From positions 1-55,370 of the forward strand of contig CAZSSM010000048.1 in NCBI GenBank assembly GCA_964609385.1: a DNA stretch of 55,370 bases. The letters run 5' to 3'. Origin of the DNA: CAZSSM01 sp964609385 (lineage in GTDB: Bacteria; Planctomycetota; Planctomycetia; Isosphaerales; Isosphaeraceae). The notes beneath the pieces were generated by a model. The model searched no databases. It had not been told where the DNA came from and saw only the letters and a list, made by a program, of their open reading frames with translations. The stretch's first letter is position 1. Each line of letters starts with the position of its first letter. Shown here piece after piece: positions 8,801 through 16,284 of the stretch. Made by a program: the position numbers and the translations under genes.

Positions 8801-9679
8801 GCCGAGACAGGTCAGGGAGACCGGGTTGGGGGGGGCTCCCGGATTCGGATCGGCGGCCATTAGGTCCAGCGGTTCGGAGACGGTGAGTCGCGGGGTGGGC
8901 GACGGGCCGGGCAGCACGGAAGAGGTGCCGACGTCATGGATGTCGATAGCGACCTCGCGCTCCAGGACGACGCGACGGACACCGACGAAGTCACCGGAGC
9001 CGTCCGAGTCCTCCTCGTTGGCGCGGAGGAAGAGGGTCAGGCCGACGCCTTGAATCAACGCGTTTTGGTCCTCGATTCGGATCGGGCCGTTGGAGCGGAT
9101 CGTGCGGGCGTCCTCCTGATAGACCAGGTGGTCGAGCGGACCGATCCGGAGGTCGTCCTCCAGGTTGTCGGGCGTCCCCTTGTTGTCCCGGATCTCGACC
9201 TGGGACTCGACGATCGCCTCGACGATCCGTCCCGACGAGGTGGTCTTCATCGAGCGATCGAAGAAGACGGTCGCCTCGTCGCTGGTGAGCGTCTTGAGGC
9301 TGTCGTCGGAGGCCTTCCAGATCGCTGCGAAGGGGGTCAGCCGCCAGGACTCTCCGCCGTCGTCGCGTTGGCGCTCGGAGTTCTGGAAGAAGATCACGTA
9401 CCCGTCTTGATGGTCATAGAAGGTCTTCAACTGATCCGACGTTGTGGTCCAGTGGGTGCCGCCGAAGGCCTCCTGCGCGAGTCGAGCGGTTTCGCGGGAC
9501 GACTTCGAGTCGGTCCCTAAGATAGTGAACGGATCGAACGCATGATATTGGTCTGCGAAGAGCCGGAACGCTCGGACATATCCGAGGTATCCTCCTGTTA
9601 AACAGGTGGCGACGAGGACGGTCAGAAACGTACGTTTGAGGAACTTGCCCACGGGATTCCCCCTCGTGACCGCCATCAT
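5825..9679 (-). CDS. Giant LptC/LptA-like (OstA-fold) LPS export protein
   Basis: 1284 residues, against about 190 for LptC or LptA. A single N-terminal helix (residues ~16-34, TFLTVLVATCLTGGYLGYV) would anchor it in the inner membrane, as in LptC. The remainder has no further membrane segment and is rich in short beta-strand patterns of the OstA/beta-taco kind, e.g. VQVATKGSRIDCDQLDAYL, HIRGRGEVHLYARDG and LSASRVQYDVEKELFRAVG, separated by acidic, Pro-rich linkers. Its ATG overlaps the kdsC stop (ATGA), and kdsC and kdsD lie upstream, which mirrors the enterobacterial order kdsD-kdsC-lptC-lptA. I infer that it carries lipopolysaccharide across the periplasm, perhaps replacing separate LptC and LptA. 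The fold assignment is by eye. Confidence 0.65.
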   Translation of the reverse strand: MMAVTRGNPVGKFLKRTFLTVLVATCLTGGYLGYVRAFRLFADQYHAFDPFTILGTDSKSSRETARLAQEAFGGTHWTTTSDQLKTFYDHQDGYVIFFQNSERQRDDGGESWRLTPFAAIWKASDDSLKTLTSDEATVFFDRSMKTTSSGRIVEAIVESQVEIRDNKGTPDNLEDDLRIGPLDHLVYQEDARTIRSNGPIRIEDQNALIQGVGLTLFLRANEEDSDGSGDFVGVRRVVLEREVAIDIHDVGTSSVLPGPSPTPRLTVSEPLDLMAADPNPGAPPNPVSLTCLGAMRLDFPKPRPDNVEADDKANDLPEPTHATFTRKVVVVQGTEETGTNQIDADELYLRFLPTDPPVVDPGQVVDSEQVVELPPVTRSDLGRGPLDDLALRYAEAKGHVVWLKSKSSGIEGQCRFLTYEKYPKELDKPERIEMKGENGSNIDVVYERPDEEGQPLELTRMVARELTILLDGPKNRPGSIFSRGPGHLEQRPDRESPIVQRADWAELLEIRDIDPSQTDSAADPNTNEASPLGKRIMLVGQPRLEHDDQGVMTAEGVIVAELSVDPHARVEPIVDPVASQIANELQTESEPSAIPASVGLLGTTNSQYRIDLFVAYDDVRFVAPHRAMVAEDKLQVKFIHEPPIAPEPGVLDGPPASDSPLANAEPSPDPAAPGDDATEQPAAIPEPNRQLLRAQDIWATVSHTPAGQDDWQIEEAMLRGRVDFAQDPPEGADDRQRVRIIGEAVDVRKVEDDRLAFLVSNNDPDRPRSTPESGSQPGDRLRRISDVEGRGDLRGKPPIRPVETRDVSPLDDEDGARDQAVVVVGNLAIWSRNLALDQSIDKAWSNGPGWIIVWGNPGRFIGGGLDRLVGPPEPDEPLVPTRIQWSDRMLFEGTPIDPDGTRRPARIQLLGRVQVATKGSRIDCDQLDAYLDQTVSLSSDLDLWRSLADRPQAQETTGTRQQSSEEGETSDEPRPQPELVYVYCQSDSGNVKILNEIYNEETGVLVEKQRLLGRRIYYDRRSDRFHIRGRGEVHLYARDGASETGTLLRGNPASGNSNSDPNDDGDIATRSLVLTMIEFQRQMDGLLGRGGLGDRAQLPDGYRRAEFLGDVVVNHAKVPNGGSVIVRDSPPEDNLRLTAQRLTVEQLALDRDPDDPRFQTRMFARGDVLAVDNQSQSSLSASRVQYDVEKELFRAVGDRANDVRIVQVDRPGAQPQTGSGRALWLNRKTGEWNWIGPDQLQLLVSKDRRFLEPADSQQQIERPTSPRFRMPSTDHRERADFNGR

Positions 9680-10326
9680 CGCGACGATTGTGGTCGCGTC
9701 GTTTGCGACGCATTGCCAGTTCCGGTCGAAGTCGGACGGCCCGAACGATCGCTCGATCCGAGCCCGGCCCCATACCGGGCTAGGATCGAATCCCAGAGCC
9801 CCTGGACTTCAAGGAGCCGCTCGACGACCTCGCGGACGACCCCCTGACCGCCAGGCGCCCGCGTCACCAAATGGGCAACGCGACGCAACGGTTCGGCCGC
9901 ATCAGCCGGGCACGCGGCCAGCCCCACCATTTTGAGGACCGGCAGGTCGGCCAGATCGTCGCCGATGTAACAGACCTGCTGCGGACCCATTCCGAGTGTG
10001 CCGAGGAGTTGGGTCAGCGCGGGCCCCTTCTCCGAGATCCCTTGGAGCACTGGATCGATCCCCAATTCGCGCGCTCGATGGTCGACCGCCTCGGCCCGAC
10101 GGCCCGAGAGGATCACGACCCGACGCCCGAGCCGACGCCACCAGACGATCGCACTGCCGTCACGGACGTGAAACCGCTTGGTCTCACGACCATCGGCGTC
10201 CAAGAGGATCGACCCGTCGGTCAAGACGCCGTCGACATCGAGAACCAGCAGTTCGACCTCCGCGCACCGCGACTGGAAGTCGGGCTCGAAGGATCCGGGT
10301 GTCGGAGAGGAACCGGGGGCGGTCAT
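9676..10326 (-). CDS. kdsC: 3-deoxy-D-manno-octulosonate 8-phosphate phosphatase
   Basis: Removes the phosphate from KDO 8-phosphate in LPS inner-core synthesis (cytoplasmic HAD phosphatase, class C0 without cap). 216 residues; the usual length is about 170-190. The HAD motif LLVLDVDGVLTDG gives the nucleophile Asp30 and acid/base Asp32; VVILSGRRAEAVDHRARELGI is motif II; the lysine in GISEKGPAL is motif III; CYIGDDLADLPVL is motif IV. A Ser/Thr/Arg-rich tail of about 30 residues is extra. The stop overlaps the start of the downstream LPS export gene by four bases, and kdsD ends 7 bases upstream, so the three are one operon. Confidence 0.93.
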   Translation of the reverse strand: MTAPGSSPTPGSFEPDFQSRCAEVELLVLDVDGVLTDGSILLDADGRETKRFHVRDGSAIVWWRRLGRRVVILSGRRAEAVDHRARELGIDPVLQGISEKGPALTQLLGTLGMGPQQVCYIGDDLADLPVLKMVGLAACPADAAEPLRRVAHLVTRAPGGQGVVREVVERLLEVQGLWDSILARYGAGLGSSDRSGRPTSTGTGNASQTTRPQSSR

Positions 10327-10333
10327 GGGTGGG

Positions 10334-11584
10334 TCACTCCTCCGAGGGTTCGGGGGCGACCAGGCCGATGCCGATCAGGTCGGTCACGTCGATGACGCCG
10401 AGCAATCGCTGAGCCGTGTCGACGACCGGCAACTCGCTCAGCTTGCGGTCGGCCAGCAGATCCAGCGCGTCGCCGACGGTGGCCTCGGGGCCGATGCAGA
10501 TCGGGTCGCGGGTCATGACCTCAGCGATCGGCCGATCCAACAGGCGCTCCGAGCCGGGTTGGAAGAGCCGGGCGTGGTCGCTGTCGGTGAAGATCCCGGC
10601 CAGCCGGCCGTCGGTATCCAGGACCACTACGGCACCAATTCGACGACCGCGACCGTTGGGCTGGGCGAAGACCTCGCGGACGGTCTGATTGGTCCGTGCC
10701 AGCCGGAGTTGGTCGTCGGTCCGCATTAGGTCGACGACCGCGCCGAGCTTACGGCCCAAACTGCCGGCCGGATGCGAACGGGCGAAGTCGTCTCGCCCGA
10801 AGCCTCGGAGCCGACTGACCAGCAAGGCCAGGGCATCGCCGACGGCCATCATCGCGGTCGTACTGGAGGTCGGGGCGAGCCCCAACGGGTCGGCCTCACG
10901 GATCGTTCCCAGGGCGATGCAGAGGTCCGAGCCGCGCCCCAGCGAGCTGGTCGGTCGCTCGGTGATGCCGACCACCAGGGCGCCCCGGTCCCGGAGCGCG
11001 GGGATGAGCCGCAGGAGTTCCTCGGTCTCGCCGCTCTGGGAGAGGGCCAAGACGACATCGCCGGGTCGGATCCGACCGAGATCGCCGTGCAAGGCGTCGG
11101 TTGGATGGAGCACATGGGCGGGCGTGCCGGTCGATGCCAGTGTATCGGCCAGTTTGTGTCCCACGCGGCCCGACTTGCCCACGCCGGTCACCTGGACGGT
11201 CCCGTGCGAGGTCCGGATCAGTTGGGCGGCGTGAACGATGGCCTCGTCGAGCGATCGGGCGACCTGCTCGATTGCCTCGGCCTCGGCCTGGATGACCTGT
11301 CGGACGAAGTCGAGGGCCTCGATGCGCGAGGGATCGACGAATGCGGTTCCGATCGGATCGGAGACCGCCCCGCCAGCGGGACGTTCGGTCAGAAGCGCCA
11401 ACGCGTCCGCCTCCGTGCGATGGACTGAGATAGCGCGGGGCGACGAACGCGTCCGGAGCTCGCGAGGGCCCTTCGGTCGGTTCGCCGCATCAGGAATCAG
11501 GCGACGCACGGTAACCCAGCCCCCAGACAGCGTCAACGCGGCTTGGAGCGGAGCGATCCACCCCTCACCACATTGGAAGGTCAT
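10334..11584 (-). CDS. kdsD: D-arabinose 5-phosphate isomerase (SIS + two CBS domains)
   Basis: Converts ribulose 5-phosphate to arabinose 5-phosphate, the first step to KDO. The SIS domain shows VTGVGKSGRVGHKLADTLAS, TPAHVLHPTDALHGDLG and VLALSQSGETEELLRLIP; after it come SHPAGSLGRKL and two CBS modules ending SELPVVD and LLGVIDVTDLIGIG. The core matches the usual ~330 residues; the ATG at 11584, chosen because GAGGGA lies 4 bases upstream, adds an unusual ~85-residue basic N-terminus. A GTG at 11509 would give a shorter protein, and the frame stays open upstream to 12103 without credible coding. First gene of the kdsD-kdsC-export operon. Confidence 0.9.
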   Translation of the reverse strand: MTFQCGEGWIAPLQAALTLSGGWVTVRRLIPDAANRPKGPRELRTRSSPRAISVHRTEADALALLTERPAGGAVSDPIGTAFVDPSRIEALDFVRQVIQAEAEAIEQVARSLDEAIVHAAQLIRTSHGTVQVTGVGKSGRVGHKLADTLASTGTPAHVLHPTDALHGDLGRIRPGDVVLALSQSGETEELLRLIPALRDRGALVVGITERPTSSLGRGSDLCIALGTIREADPLGLAPTSSTTAMMAVGDALALLVSRLRGFGRDDFARSHPAGSLGRKLGAVVDLMRTDDQLRLARTNQTVREVFAQPNGRGRRIGAVVVLDTDGRLAGIFTDSDHARLFQPGSERLLDRPIAEVMTRDPICIGPEATVGDALDLLADRKLSELPVVDTAQRLLGVIDVTDLIGIGLVAPEPSEE

Positions 11585-11936
11585 AGATCCCTCTTCGGTC
11601 ACCGAGGCTCGTCGGATTGATCGATTCGATCGGGTCCCCGATGCCCAAGGGCCGGTCGTGCGGGCCGAGCGTTGCGACAGGTCATTCCAGCCGACCTGGG
11701 TGTGGCTCGCCTGGAACATTGCGCCGGGACGCGTCATCGTTGCGTTTCGAAAAGTCCTCGTGATTGGGGTCGTGGTTGCGAAATGATGGGCTCGGCCCGT
11801 ATCGTCGAAACGTATCGGAGCAGGCCTCGGAGCCCATCTCCCCAAGGATCTCTGCATCCAGCTCTGATCAGCCGGTTCGTAACCGTCTGCTATGGGACTG
11901 ATCCCTCCGCGCTCCCTTTTGAGGTCTCTTCCGATC
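11585..11936. other. Divergent upstream region between kdsD and the RTX gene
   Basis: About 350 bases between divergently transcribed genes. It must contain both promoters, but I see no convincing -35/-10 pair. In-frame extensions of both neighbours run through it (kdsD frame to 12103, RTX gene frame from an ATG at 11892), so the exact start sites decide its size. Confidence 0.4.
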
Positions 11937-13868
11937 ATGTTCGCGATCCGTCCTCGATGGTCCTGGTCCTCGCGGCGCTTCCGAAGCGTCCGGCCTCGTC
12001 GTCCCCTAGGACAGGTCCCGTCGCATCGAGCCATCCGGAGTTCGATCGAGTCGTTGGAGTCGCGGCGCTTGCTGACGACGGTGATCAACGAGGTCGTGAT
12101 CAACCCACTGGGCGCGGGCTCTGGCGGCTACATCGAGTTGTTGAGCGATCCGGGCGGCTCGCTCGACGGACTCAGCTTGTTGATCGTCGATGGCAACGTC
12201 GGGTCGGAGGGGGTGGTTCAAAACGCGATCGAGCTGGATAACGTCGCGCTGGGGACGAACGGTCTGTTGATGATCACCGGGCTCACGACCACAGGGGAGT
12301 TCTTCGTGGTCGGTCCGACCGGGGCGCTGATCCGGACCGACTTGGTCTTGGCCGACCAGAGCCTCTCGCTCCTGCTGGTCGAGGGGACCGCGCCGACAAC
12401 CGGTGAGGACGTGGACCCGGACGACGACGGTCAGTTAGATCTGCCCGATGGCTCGACGTTGGTTGACGCGGTCGGCCAGCTCGATGGCGATCCGAGCGAC
12501 CTCGTCTACGGCGGCGTGGCCTTGAGCCTGGACGGTCCGGGCGTGCCCGACGCCGCCTCGCGACGCTTCGATGCCGCCGAGCCGCTCTCGACCGACTCCT
12601 GGTTCTTCGGGGATCTGGCCAGCGATCAGGTGGGCGTCGTCGAGTTCGACCCGGATCGGCTCGGTGGCAACGCGCCCGGCAACGCGCAGTTGACCCCCTC
12701 AACACCTAATCGACGCGTCGGCGTCGATGCGGCCGGCAACCTCTTCATCCAAGGGGACAGTGGTCCCAACACCATCGTCGTGGTTCCTGCCGGAGACGCC
12801 CCCGACGCGGTCTCTGTGACCTTCGATGGCAGCCCCTTCGGTGTGTTCTCCGGCGTCGAGTCGGTCAACATGCAGACCTATGGGGGCGACGACCGGTTGG
12901 ACGTCTCGCCGGAGTTGGTCCCCAACGTCTTCCTGGTCGGTGCGGCCGGAGCCGACACGCTCACGGGCGGCTCGAGCGACGACATCCTCATCGGCGGCTC
13001 GGGCGACGACGAGATCGTCGGCAACGCCGGTGTCGACTTTATCCAGGCCGGTGCCGGCTCAGACCTCGTCGAGGGCAACGCCGGCGCCGACCAGATCACC
13101 GGGGGTGAGGGCGACGACACGATCCAGGCCAATCAGGGCAACGACCTGCTCTTCGGCGAGGGCGGGAACGATCGGATCGAAGCCGGCCAGGGCTTTGATA
13201 GCATCGATGCCGGCACCGGCGACGATCTGGTCTTCGGCGGGAACGGCTCGGACTTCGTCATCGGCGGCACCGGCGACGATACGCTCATCGGCCAGGTCGG
13301 GTTGGACACCCTGGCGGGCGGTCCCGGCAACGACCTGTTGCGCGGTTCCTCGGGGCTGGACCAATTGGTGGGCGATCAGGGCGACGACACCCTGGAGGGC
13401 AACGACGGCCGCGATCTGCTCGTCGGCGGAGAAGGCAACGACCTCCTGTTAGGGGGACGCAACTTCGATGAACTCTTCGGCCTGGGCGGCGACGACACGC
13501 TCAACGGCCACCAGGGGACCGACTCGCTGGACGGTGGCCTGGGCGCTGACCAGTTCGAGATCCGTCGGAACAGCGAGTCGAGCCTGGAACGGATCTTCCG
13601 AAACAACCAAGGCCAGATCGTCCTCCGACGGTTCCGGGTCGTCGGGGGCGAGGAGTTCATCGAGGAGCAGGAGCAGATTGTCGGCTTCGATGAGTTCGAC
13701 ACGCTTTTCTATTTCGCCGGCGGCGGGGACGACACGATCAACATGGCCGACGACGTGATGCTGTTCGGCACCATCGACGGCGGACCCGGTTTCGACACCG
13801 CGCTGATCCCCACTGCCCTGTCAGACAATTGGATCCTGCTCAACATCGAGTCAGAGGATGACGAGTGA
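11937..13868 (+). CDS. Exported lamin-tail/RTX calcium-binding repeat protein with LEPR-XLL-type N-terminus
   Basis: About 643 residues. The very basic N-terminus leads into IESLESRRLLTTVINEVVIN: LESRRLL is the planctomycete LEPR-XLL motif that marks many of their large exported proteins. Next comes a lamin-tail-like domain (VINEVVINPLGAGSGGYIE, LSLLIVDGN), then from about residue 330 roughly twenty RTX nonapeptides (GGSGDDEIVG, GGEGDDTIQ, GNDGRDLLVGG) that would fold into a calcium-loaded beta-roll, and a short C-terminal domain. There are no catalytic motifs; a surface or matrix role is likely. The ATG at 11937 follows TTGAGGTC at long spacing; an ATG at 11892 without a site is the alternative. 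Confidence 0.8.
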   Translation: MFAIRPRWSWSSRRFRSVRPRRPLGQVPSHRAIRSSIESLESRRLLTTVINEVVINPLGAGSGGYIELLSDPGGSLDGLSLLIVDGNVGSEGVVQNAIELDNVALGTNGLLMITGLTTTGEFFVVGPTGALIRTDLVLADQSLSLLLVEGTAPTTGEDVDPDDDGQLDLPDGSTLVDAVGQLDGDPSDLVYGGVALSLDGPGVPDAASRRFDAAEPLSTDSWFFGDLASDQVGVVEFDPDRLGGNAPGNAQLTPSTPNRRVGVDAAGNLFIQGDSGPNTIVVVPAGDAPDAVSVTFDGSPFGVFSGVESVNMQTYGGDDRLDVSPELVPNVFLVGAAGADTLTGGSSDDILIGGSGDDEIVGNAGVDFIQAGAGSDLVEGNAGADQITGGEGDDTIQANQGNDLLFGEGGNDRIEAGQGFDSIDAGTGDDLVFGGNGSDFVIGGTGDDTLIGQVGLDTLAGGPGNDLLRGSSGLDQLVGDQGDDTLEGNDGRDLLVGGEGNDLLLGGRNFDELFGLGGDDTLNGHQGTDSLDGGLGADQFEIRRNSESSLERIFRNNQGQIVLRRFRVVGGEEFIEEQEQIVGFDEFDTLFYFAGGGDDTINMADDVMLFGTIDGGPGFDTALIPTALSDNWILLNIESEDDE

Positions 13869-14407
13869 GCTGAGCGTCTCTGGAAATGAGTCGCCTGCCC
13901 TCGCGATCCCGCAGACATGGTGGTCGGCACGCATTGTGGTGAGCTGTCATTGAAGCTCGCCTCGGTGGTCCGGTCTGCTGAGCTAAGACGAGGTCTCAAA
14001 AAAGGGGATCCACTTGAAGCGGCGAGTGGAGTGCTAGCTTCGGACCTCCAGCCGTCGGGTACAGACATGGACAATGGTTGGCGGATGGTCGGATCAGCGA
14101 CGCCACCTCCGGTGCCGGACGACCAGGCGGCTCCAGGGTCTAGACCGACGAGACCCCTGGAGTTTAGGATCACCAGCGTGGAATCGGCCAGCAGCCGCAC
14201 CGGATCTCCCAACGTTGAGAACGGCCCGACTGGTGGCTGCTTGTCGCCGTACCGCCAGTCACCTCTGCCCCGGCCGACGGTCATCCGAACCATTCCTGAC
14301 CTTGGGTTGCGGCCACCGTCTGCCTAATCGTCGGACTGATCGTTCTGGACGACGAGGTGGGAACTTACCACCTTTTCAATAAAAACTGTAAATATAAGAG
14401 AGTTCTG
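13869..14407. other. Spacer after RTX gene, entering the AT-rich segment
   Basis: No supported gene. Bases 13869-14355 are GC-rich with frames on both strands that look like shadows or decayed sequence (compositionally random, no family motif). Base composition drops sharply from about 14380, which I take as the left edge of the accessory segment. A hairpin lies at 14131-14162. Confidence 0.4.
14131..14162. terminator. Hairpin downstream of the RTX gene
   Basis: CTCCAGGGTCT (14131-14141) pairs with AGACCCCTGGAG (14151-14162) with a single bulged base and a 9-base loop, followed by TTTAGG. It lies about 260 bases after the RTX stop, so it is a plausible but distant terminator. Confidence 0.4.
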
Positions 14408-14572
14408 ATGTCGAGCGATGGTAGGCCACAACTCGTACCTCTGGAAGTGCCTTGGCAAATCAGCCTATCTATGGGAGTGATAGAACTCGCAATCAAACTC
14501 ACAAAAGAAAATATTCTTGTCGGAAGTGTAGAAAATTATGCTTTATTAGAGAAAGAAACTAAAAATGTTTAA
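14408..14572 (+). CDS. Small protein of unknown function in AT-rich segment
   Basis: 54 residues from an ATG at 14408 with AAGAGAG 5 bases upstream (a GTG at 14357 would lengthen it by 17 residues). The sequence is well mixed and protein-like (VPLEVPWQISLSMGVIELA, LTKENILVGSVENYALLEK) and its base composition is far more AT-rich than the genome, suggesting horizontal origin. It matches no family I know. Its stop overlaps the start of the next frame by 8 bases, so the two are probably translationally coupled. Size and context (a SUKH-like gene and a nuclease-domain gene nearby) would suit an immunity or antitoxin role, but nothing in the sequence proves it. Confidence 0.5.
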   Translation: MSSDGRPQLVPLEVPWQISLSMGVIELAIKLTKENILVGSVENYALLEKETKNV

Positions 14573-14816
14573 ACAGTATAATTTTCACGCACTAGTAATT
14601 ATCGAATTTAAAATTGTTGGGTTTGCATCAATGTGTCCAAATAGATTTAATTACGAAGGTTTAGAACACTATGATTGAAGCCATGTTCCTGATTGCCTCG
14701 ATGAGACGTCTTACGCTAGATGGGCAGAAGAAATTGACGCCCAATGGAAGGCAACGGGAATCTGTCCAGATCCCGCAGCTTATCGTGTCGATAATTCTGA
14801 TCGTATAAAAAAATAG
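14565..14816 (+). pseudogene. Small unknown gene interrupted by an in-frame TGA
   Basis: From the ATG at 14565 the frame reads 37 codons (MFKQYNFHALVIIEFKIVGF, then CPNRFNYEGLEHYD), meets a TGA at 14676-14678, and continues for 45 convincing codons (SHVPDCLDETSYARWAEEID, AQWKATGICPDPAAYRVD) to a TAG at 14816. Both halves have the same AT-rich composition and protein-like character, so this appears to be one gene of about 83 residues broken by one base change, probably TGG (Trp) to TGA. It overlaps the preceding small gene by 8 bases. Family unknown. A sequencing error or stop readthrough are the alternatives. Confidence 0.5.
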
Positions 14817-15513
14817 ATTTCATGGTAATTTACCAAAATATTTAAATCATTTTTGCTTATAAGTTACGATTTTGATGTTGACATTTTCTCGACAGAACTG
14901 AATTGGAGGTTTGCCAACGACTAAGTTTCGGTAGCGCCACTACGGTGATTGCACAACTGGGAACGGAAGCGACTCCTGATCGCTCCACATGTGGTTCGCC
15001 AGACCTATAGCCATCGCCGGACTCGGACGGCATCAACGACACCGAATATCCACCTACATCATTGCTCGAAGGGACTAGTAGATGTTGTTGCTCTAAAGAA
15101 AGAAATCGCAGTATTATTATATGTAATTGATTTGATCGATTTTTGGGTCGATGGCCAAGGGTAACACGTATGGGTTTGGGTCGGATCTTAACCCACAACA
15201 ACGGCGAATGTCGGTTTGAGTCTCAAGAATCCTCGTGGGTGCTGGGTTTGATCCTCCCCCGACAGTTCGTACCTCGATTGGTGCCGACCGCGTAACGCCG
15301 CAGAGTGGTTTTGTTCGATACGGTCTCTTTGGATAAGTTGGGCAGATCAACGCAGATGCAGGCTCATGTCACGAAGGGCCTGATTGGCATGGGGTCTGCT
15401 GTAAACAGATGAATTCAGCCACCGCGATTTATTTTCAGACGCCGTGGAGCAAATCGTGCCCGTGGTCACTTGCTGGGTGACCAACTGGTGGGTCAGGTGA
15501 TGAGTACCGTAAC
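14817..15513. other. AT-rich stretch without a supportable gene
   Basis: Several frames of 70-115 codons exist on both strands, but none has protein-like composition, a binding site or a family motif. A small hairpin, GGTCAC/GTGACC, lies at 15464-15482 just before the next gene. The region looks like decayed accessory DNA. Confidence 0.4.
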
Positions 15514-15978
15514 TTGGTAACACTGGAACAGAATGCCGCTAATTCGCCAGAGATGCGGGATTTAGAGACGGCAATCCGACGAGCGGTTGGAAGGCGGTCA
15601 GGTTCTGGATTGCACGATCACCCCGATCTACAATTGCATCGGTCGAGTCCTACAAAGAGTTACGCTGCAAGCCTATGGTTCTGTTGGCTTCCAACTGGAC
15701 GTCATCGTGCCGAGAAAGCCAATCGAATAAAATTAAGTAAGATTATTGAATTTATTGAGATGATGGCAAAGCCACCGGAATCACTGAACGTTTTAGTAAG
15801 TGCAGATTGGGAGCGGTCTAAATATGACCAAGCAGAATTCCCTGATGACTTCAAGGGATTCATTAAGGTGCATGGTGTCGATGATGTCGATAAATTTCTT
15901 TGGGTTCTCAACCCAGTAACCGCCAACGAGTATCTCAACCTTGCTGCACAGGCAAAGGTCATACTCGATGCCTCGTAA
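15514..15978 (+). CDS. SMI1/KNR4 (SUKH) family immunity-like protein
   Basis: The C-terminal ~80 residues (from about base 15727) match the SUKH pattern: LSKIIEFIEMMAKPPESLN, then DWERSKYDQAEFPDDFKGFI, VHGVDDVDKFLWVLNP and a final YLNLAAQAKVILD. SUKH proteins are the commonest immunity proteins of bacterial polymorphic toxin systems and bind a cognate, often nuclease, toxin. The first ~70 codons from the TTG at 15514 read poorly and may be non-coding or a recombination product; an ATG at 15760 would cut into the domain, so the true start is unclear. The gene is AT-rich and stands 306 bases before the GIY-YIG protein gene on the same strand. Confidence 0.6.
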   Translation: MVTLEQNAANSPEMRDLETAIRRAVGRRSGSGLHDHPDLQLHRSSPTKSYAASLWFCWLPTGRHRAEKANRIKLSKIIEFIEMMAKPPESLNVLVSADWERSKYDQAEFPDDFKGFIKVHGVDDVDKFLWVLNPVTANEYLNLAAQAKVILDAS

Positions 15979-16284
15979 AAATAATTTATGAAAATTATAG
16001 ATGTATTTTTGTAGTATGATTGATTTGACGCTGGCTTTCGGCTTCTTCATTGGGATCTTCACAGGCTGTGCCGGTTTATTGAGGCCCTCACAGAATTGAT
16101 TGAGTGGCTTGGTCCTTGCGTTGATCTCCATGCAATCGTTCGGAATTCGTCGGAGCAACCGTGTCAGTCGGTGTCCCGTTCACCCGCTCAGTTGGTTGGG
16201 AGGCCCGCGTCGCGACCGGGGATCGATTCACCCGGCATCGCAGGCTGGTCGGTGGCCGACGACGGGGATCTGAAGGGGAACATC

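Noticed and set aside
13709..14293. 194-codon minus-strand frame after the RTX gene
   Set aside because: Overlaps the RTX gene end, has random-looking composition and no motif.
14676..14678. Selenocysteine recoding at the in-frame TGA
   Set aside because: No SECIS-like hairpin directly after the TGA, and the context suits a Trp codon; a nonsense change is simpler.
14857..15201. 114-codon minus-strand frame in the AT-rich segment
   Set aside because: No protein-like pattern, binding site or family; composition does not resemble the clear small genes nearby.
15225..15260. GGGTTTGATCC resembling a tRNA T-arm
   Set aside because: No acceptor stem, D-arm or anticodon arm can be folded around it on either strand.
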